From an uncultured Lachnospiraceae bacterium (GTDB lineage Bacteria; Bacillota_A; Clostridia; Lachnospirales; Lachnospiraceae): a stretch of 7,608 nucleotides of DNA. Below, in pieces: positions 4,493 to 7,608 of the stretch. The notes beneath the pieces were generated by a model that was not told the origin of the DNA, did not search any database, and saw only the letters and a list, made by a program, of their open reading frames with translations. Within the stretch, counting starts at the first letter, position 1. Every line of letters starts with the position of its first letter. Where the stretch lies: assembly GCA_902795985.1 (NCBI GenBank), contig CADBNG010000184.1, positions 1 through 7,608 on the forward strand, read 5' to 3'. A program made the position numbers and the translations under genes.

Positions 4493-6460
4493 ATGGAAAA
4501 TTTCAGGTATCCGCATCTTTTTGAACCGATCCGTCTGGGTAATGTTTTATTCAGAAACAGGATTTTTGCCTCTCCGACCGGTTATCAGAATGTGGCGGGG
4601 GATAACACGCTTCCCGACGGCGCGGCAGCCTATTACGGGCGCAAGGCGCTCGGCGGAGCAGCATCCGTTGCCACCTGCGAGCTCATCGTGGACGGCGAGC
4701 TCGGCCGCGGCGGCGCGAACCACATTGCTCTCGACGATCCCCGCTCCTATGCCTCCGTCTGCCGCGTAGCTCACGCGATCAGCATCCACGGCGCGGTGGC
4801 TACAGCGGAACTGCAGCATGCCGGCATGTTCGCAAACCGTACCCCTGCCTTTATGGGGGGAAAGGGATTCGGCCCTGCCTACGGTCCGGCGGAGCGCCTT
4901 GTGGGCGACCGGATCGTACCGGAAATGCCGGAGGAAATCATTGAGCGCACCATCGGCAAATATGTACAGGCGGCGTTGACCGCGAAGCGGGCCGGTTTCG
5001 GCATGGTTCTGATCCATGCGGGCCATGGCTGGCTTCTGCACCAGTTCGTTTCCCCGATTCTCAACACCCGAAAGGATAAATGGGGCGGCGCTCCGATCGA
5101 AAACCGGGCCCGTTTCACGGTAGAGATCTGCAAGGCCATCAAGAAAGCCTGCGGTCAGAATTTTCCCATCGAGGTGCGCATCAGCGGCAGCGAGTGCTAT
5201 GAGGGCGGTTTCGGCATCGAAAACGGCATTGCCTTTGCCCGGCAGCTGGACGGCGTCTGCGATCTGATCCACGTCTCCGCCGGCAACCATGAGGTGGACG
5301 AGGTGTTCGGCGTAACCCATCCCAGCATGTTTCTGGGCGAAGGGCCGAACGTACAGTATGCCGCTGAGATCAAAAAGCACGTACAGACGCCTGTGGCCAC
5401 AATCGGCGCCATCGGCGATCCGGAAATGATGGAGGACATTCTCGCGTCCGGAAAGGCGGACGTGGTGGAGATGGCCCGCGCTCTGCTGGCCGATCCGGAT
5501 CTTCCCGTCAAAATCCGTGTCGGACGGGAGGACGAGATCCGTCCCTGCCTGCGGTGCCTGAGCTGCTTCTCCTCTGAAATAACCTGCGGCGAGCCCTATT
5601 GCGCCATCAATCCGGAAACGGGACGCGAACTGGAAATGCAGCATGCGATTCCCTCGCCGGCCGTAAAGAAAAAGGTTCTGGTCGTCGGCGGCGGCATCGG
5701 CGGAATGCAGGCAGCATTAACCTGCGCGGAGCGGGGACACAGCGTGATCCTGTGTGAGAAGCGCGGGGAGCTGGGCGGAGCGATCCTCTGCGAGCGGGAC
5801 GTGCCCTTCAAGCAGCGGCTGGACCTCTATCTGAAAAGGCAGGCGGCCGCCGTACAGCGCGCGGACATCGATCTGAGGCTGAACACCGAGGTAACGCCGG
5901 AATACGCGCAAAGTCTGGGCGTTGATGTGATCATTGCTTCCACCGGCGCGCGTCCGGTCAAGCCGCCCATCCCGGGCATTGACGGTGACAACGTTCTGGG
6001 CGCGGAATATGCCTATACGCACACAGCGGAAACGGGACAGAACGTGTGCATCCTGGGCGCCGGCCTGGTCGGACTGGAGCTGGGCATCTCTCTCGCGATG
6101 CTGGGCAAGCACATACAGGTGGTGGAAATGGCCCCTGAGATTAACGACGGCGGCAACTTCCTTCACGCCATCGCCCTGCGCACCGAGCTGAAGCGCCGGA
6201 ACGTAAAAGTGGATTTGAACACACGCGCTGTGAAGATCCTCCCCGACGGCGTCCTCTGCAGCCAGTCCGGCGAAGAGAAATTCTTCCCGGCTGATACCGT
6301 CATCTATGCGGTCGGCCAGCGGCCCGAGAGCGAAACGGCCCTTTCCCTGCGTTTCTGCGCGCCGGAATTCTATCTGATCGGAGACTGCGTCGCCCCCAGG
6401 AACATCACCAGTGCCACCGGTTCCGCCTTTCAGACCGCCCGGGATATCGGCCGTTACTGA
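4493..6460 (+). CDS. NADH:flavin oxidoreductase, old yellow enzyme / dienoyl-CoA reductase type
   Basis: A 655-residue cytoplasmic enzyme of the FadH/BaiCD/BaiH architecture, expected to reduce an activated carbon-carbon double bond using NAD(P)H, FAD, a 4Fe-4S cluster and FMN. The FMN-binding TIM barrel spans about 1-345, with ELQHAGMF (106-113), IHAGHGWLLHQFVSP (174-188) and KWGGAPIENRARF (196-208). The cluster cysteines are probably Cys352, Cys355, Cys358 and Cys370 (x2, x2, x11 spacing); Cys365 is extra. The FAD Rossmann motif is VVGGGIGG (397-404), the NAD(P)H motif is ILGAGLVGLELG (520-531), and GDCVAPRNITSATGSAFQTAR (630-650) closes the FAD site. Length matches the family. Substrate His175/His178 are kept, but the usual proton-donor Tyr is Trp180. 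AGGAG seven bases before ATG supports the start. It is a single-gene unit between its own promoter and terminator. The substrate cannot be told from sequence; bile acid, enoate or dienoyl-CoA are all possible. Confidence 0.92.
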   Translation: MENFRYPHLFEPIRLGNVLFRNRIFASPTGYQNVAGDNTLPDGAAAYYGRKALGGAASVATCELIVDGELGRGGANHIALDDPRSYASVCRVAHAISIHGAVATAELQHAGMFANRTPAFMGGKGFGPAYGPAERLVGDRIVPEMPEEIIERTIGKYVQAALTAKRAGFGMVLIHAGHGWLLHQFVSPILNTRKDKWGGAPIENRARFTVEICKAIKKACGQNFPIEVRISGSECYEGGFGIENGIAFARQLDGVCDLIHVSAGNHEVDEVFGVTHPSMFLGEGPNVQYAAEIKKHVQTPVATIGAIGDPEMMEDILASGKADVVEMARALLADPDLPVKIRVGREDEIRPCLRCLSCFSSEITCGEPYCAINPETGRELEMQHAIPSPAVKKKVLVVGGGIGGMQAALTCAERGHSVILCEKRGELGGAILCERDVPFKQRLDLYLKRQAAAVQRADIDLRLNTEVTPEYAQSLGVDVIIASTGARPVKPPIPGIDGDNVLGAEYAYTHTAETGQNVCILGAGLVGLELGISLAMLGKHIQVVEMAPEINDGGNFLHAIALRTELKRRNVKVDLNTRAVKILPDGVLCSQSGEEKFFPADTVIYAVGQRPESETALSLRFCAPEFYLIGDCVAPRNITSATGSAFQTARDIGRY

Positions 6461-6523
6461 TCCTGTTTCATCCGGTTCACTCTCCGCAGGGAGCAGGAAT
6501 ACAAAAACAAAAGCAAGGCAGAT

Positions 6524-6561
6524 CAGCCGGATCCTCCGTATACCGGATCCGGCTGTTTTTT
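6524..6561 (+). terminator. Strong rho-independent terminator of the flavoprotein gene
   Basis: CAGCCGGATCC (6524-6534) and GGATCCGGCTG (6545-6555) form a perfect eleven-bp stem with a ten-base loop, followed immediately by six T (6556-6561). It lies 63 nt after the stop codon. An outer inverted repeat, AGCAGGAAT (6492-6500) with ATTCCTGCT (6577-6585), brackets it. Confidence 0.93.
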
Positions 6562-6692
6562 CAGGAACATATTCTCATTCCTGCTGTATCTGTCCGTGAA
6601 TTATGCTTCTCCCGTTTAATGCAGACCTGATGTCAGGATCGTGGGAAAAACCGTTTCAAAACCCGTAAAATCAGCACTCGACCAACGCTCCC

Positions 6693-6722
6693 GTGACAAT
6701 TTCAGGCCTTCGATGATATATT
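6693..6722 (+). promoter_or_regulatory. Promoter of the XRE-membrane fusion gene
   Basis: GTGACA (6693-6698, five of six) is followed after 18 bp by TATATT (6717-6722, five of six), with TG at 6714-6715 making an extended -10. Transcription would start near 6729, giving a leader of about 24 nt with AAGGAGG (6739-6745). A twelve-base inverted repeat, CCTGA-TG-TCAGG (6626-6637), lies upstream and could be an operator. Confidence 0.6.
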
Positions 6723-6752
6723 TTTCCCATCAAAACGCAAGGAGGCGTCGCC

Positions 6753-7608
6753 ATGATCAACAAAAAATCATTTGGTTCCTTTGTCCGGGAAAAAAGGATG
6801 GAAAAAGGTCTTACCCAGAAAGAACTGGCCGAGCTGCTCTACATCAGCGAATCCGCCGTATCCAAGTGGGAAATGGCAAAAAGCTATCCGGATATAACGC
6901 TGATCCCGGATCTGTGCCGGGTCCTTGAAGTGTCCGAACATGAGCTGATTGAAGGAGCGGTCGATACGGAAGCCCGGGAAATGAAAAAAGAAGCCCGGGC
7001 ATACCGCAGGCTGAGCGAAGGCTTTTTTAAAGGTTTTACGATTGCTTACCTGGCCGCGTTCGTGATCTGCGTCATCTGCGATCTGGCCGTTTATCATCGC
7101 CTTTCCTTCTCTATTATTGTATTCGGCGCATTTCTTGTCGCTTACTCCTTTGTTCCCACCTGGATCCGCTTCACAAAGAAGCACAAACTGCTGATGTTCG
7201 TCGGGACGACTTATGCTTCGATGCTGGTATTGTTCCTGATCTGCTGTATTTATTACCGCCAGAACTGGTTCGGGAACGCCGCGCTGGGCGTGCTTCTGGG
7301 ATATATCTGCCTGTTCGGGCCTTTGCTTTTAAGACGGTATCTTCCGGAAACGAAAAGAAAATATACTCTTCTGATCGTATTTGCCACGGCTTATGCCTGC
7401 CTGGTGCTCCTCCTTCTGGTTGTCCGGATCACGCACCCTTATTCTCTTGGGCAGGGCCTGATGATCTCGCTCTATTCGTTCCTGCCGTTCCTGATCATCG
7501 CGCTGGTGCACCTTTTACCGGTCAGGGCCTCCTTCCGCGCTGCCATCGATGTTGCCGCCGGAGCTGTGCTCTTCTACGGAATGCCGTGGTTCCTGGAGCG
7601 CATTGCCG
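6753..7608 (+). CDS. XRE-family regulator fused to a polytopic membrane domain (3' incomplete)
   Basis: The frame is open from ATG at 6753 to the window edge, giving at least 285 residues. Residues 7-65 form an XRE/Cro-type helix-turn-helix: FGSFVREKRMEKGLTQKELAELL (7-29) followed by the recognition region ISESAVSKWEMAKSYPD (31-47), typical of Firmicutes. A charged helix (70-90) links to about seven hydrophobic segments at roughly 93-115, 117-136, 146-166, 175-193, 203-224, 236-255 and 262-282. A DNA-binding domain tethered to the membrane suggests a sensor that regulates nearby or downstream genes in response to an envelope signal; that is inference. Similar HTH-plus-membrane proteins are common in Lachnospiraceae but mostly uncharacterised. 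AAGGAGG seven bases upstream firmly fixes the start. It is monocistronic with the preceding gene excluded by a strong terminator; what follows is unseen. Confidence 0.85.
   Translation, partial: MINKKSFGSFVREKRMEKGLTQKELAELLYISESAVSKWEMAKSYPDITLIPDLCRVLEVSEHELIEGAVDTEAREMKKEARAYRRLSEGFFKGFTIAYLAAFVICVICDLAVYHRLSFSIIVFGAFLVAYSFVPTWIRFTKKHKLLMFVGTTYASMLVLFLICCIYYRQNWFGNAALGVLLGYICLFGPLLLRRYLPETKRKYTLLIVFATAYACLVLLLLVVRITHPYSLGQGLMISLYSFLPFLIIALVHLLPVRASFRAAIDVAAGAVLFYGMPWFLERIA

Noticed and set aside
4293..4769. 158-codon plus-strand frame covering the divergent promoter region
   Set aside because: It crosses both promoters and overlaps the well-supported start of the flavoprotein gene, which has a proper ribosome binding site.
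4547..5644. 365-codon antisense open frame inside the flavoprotein gene
   Set aside because: It is a composition-driven shadow of a clearly conserved gene, with no ribosome binding site or family resemblance.
6768..7184. 138-codon minus-strand frame
   Set aside because: It lies wholly antisense to the XRE-membrane gene, whose helix-turn-helix and strong ribosome binding site are convincing.

Overview
The window looks like chromosomal DNA from a gut or rumen Clostridia member, most likely Lachnospiraceae-like. This is inferred from three things: a family 11 xylanase, a BaiCD/BaiH-type flavin enzyme, and an XRE regulator fused to a polytopic membrane domain, all with strong AGGAGG-type ribosome binding sites and intrinsic terminators. 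Base composition is roughly balanced to slightly GC-rich. No rRNA, tRNA, transposase, phage gene or CRISPR array was seen.

Layout. (1) Positions 1-340 hold a non-coding tandem array with an 85-86 bp period. Each unit has three short conserved blocks separated by variable spacers of nearly fixed length, and the array decays toward its right end. (2) A promoter at 547-577 precedes a plus-strand gene (606-1361) for a secreted or membrane-anchored GH11 endo-xylanase. (3) Positions 1362-1559 hold back-to-back terminators for the convergent genes; the minus-strand one carries a REP-like palindrome. (4) Two minus-strand genes follow: a four-helix SLATT-like membrane protein (1560-2558) and, upstream of it, an acidic-linker lipoprotein (2755-4293). 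(5) A divergent intergenic region (4294-4492) has a good promoter on each strand. (6) A plus-strand old-yellow-enzyme/2,4-dienoyl-CoA-reductase-type flavoprotein (4493-6460) ends at a perfect 11-bp-stem terminator. (7) A new promoter drives an XRE-type regulator fused to about seven membrane helices (6753 to the window end, incomplete).

The genes do not form one pathway. Each transcription unit has its own promoter and terminator, except that the two minus-strand genes may be co-transcribed. The xylanase would act on plant xylan outside the membrane. The flavoprotein would reduce an activated alkene in the cytoplasm. The SLATT-like protein, the lipoprotein and the XRE-membrane fusion are envelope-associated and of uncertain role. 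The least explained element is the three-block tandem array at the left edge, which may continue beyond the window.
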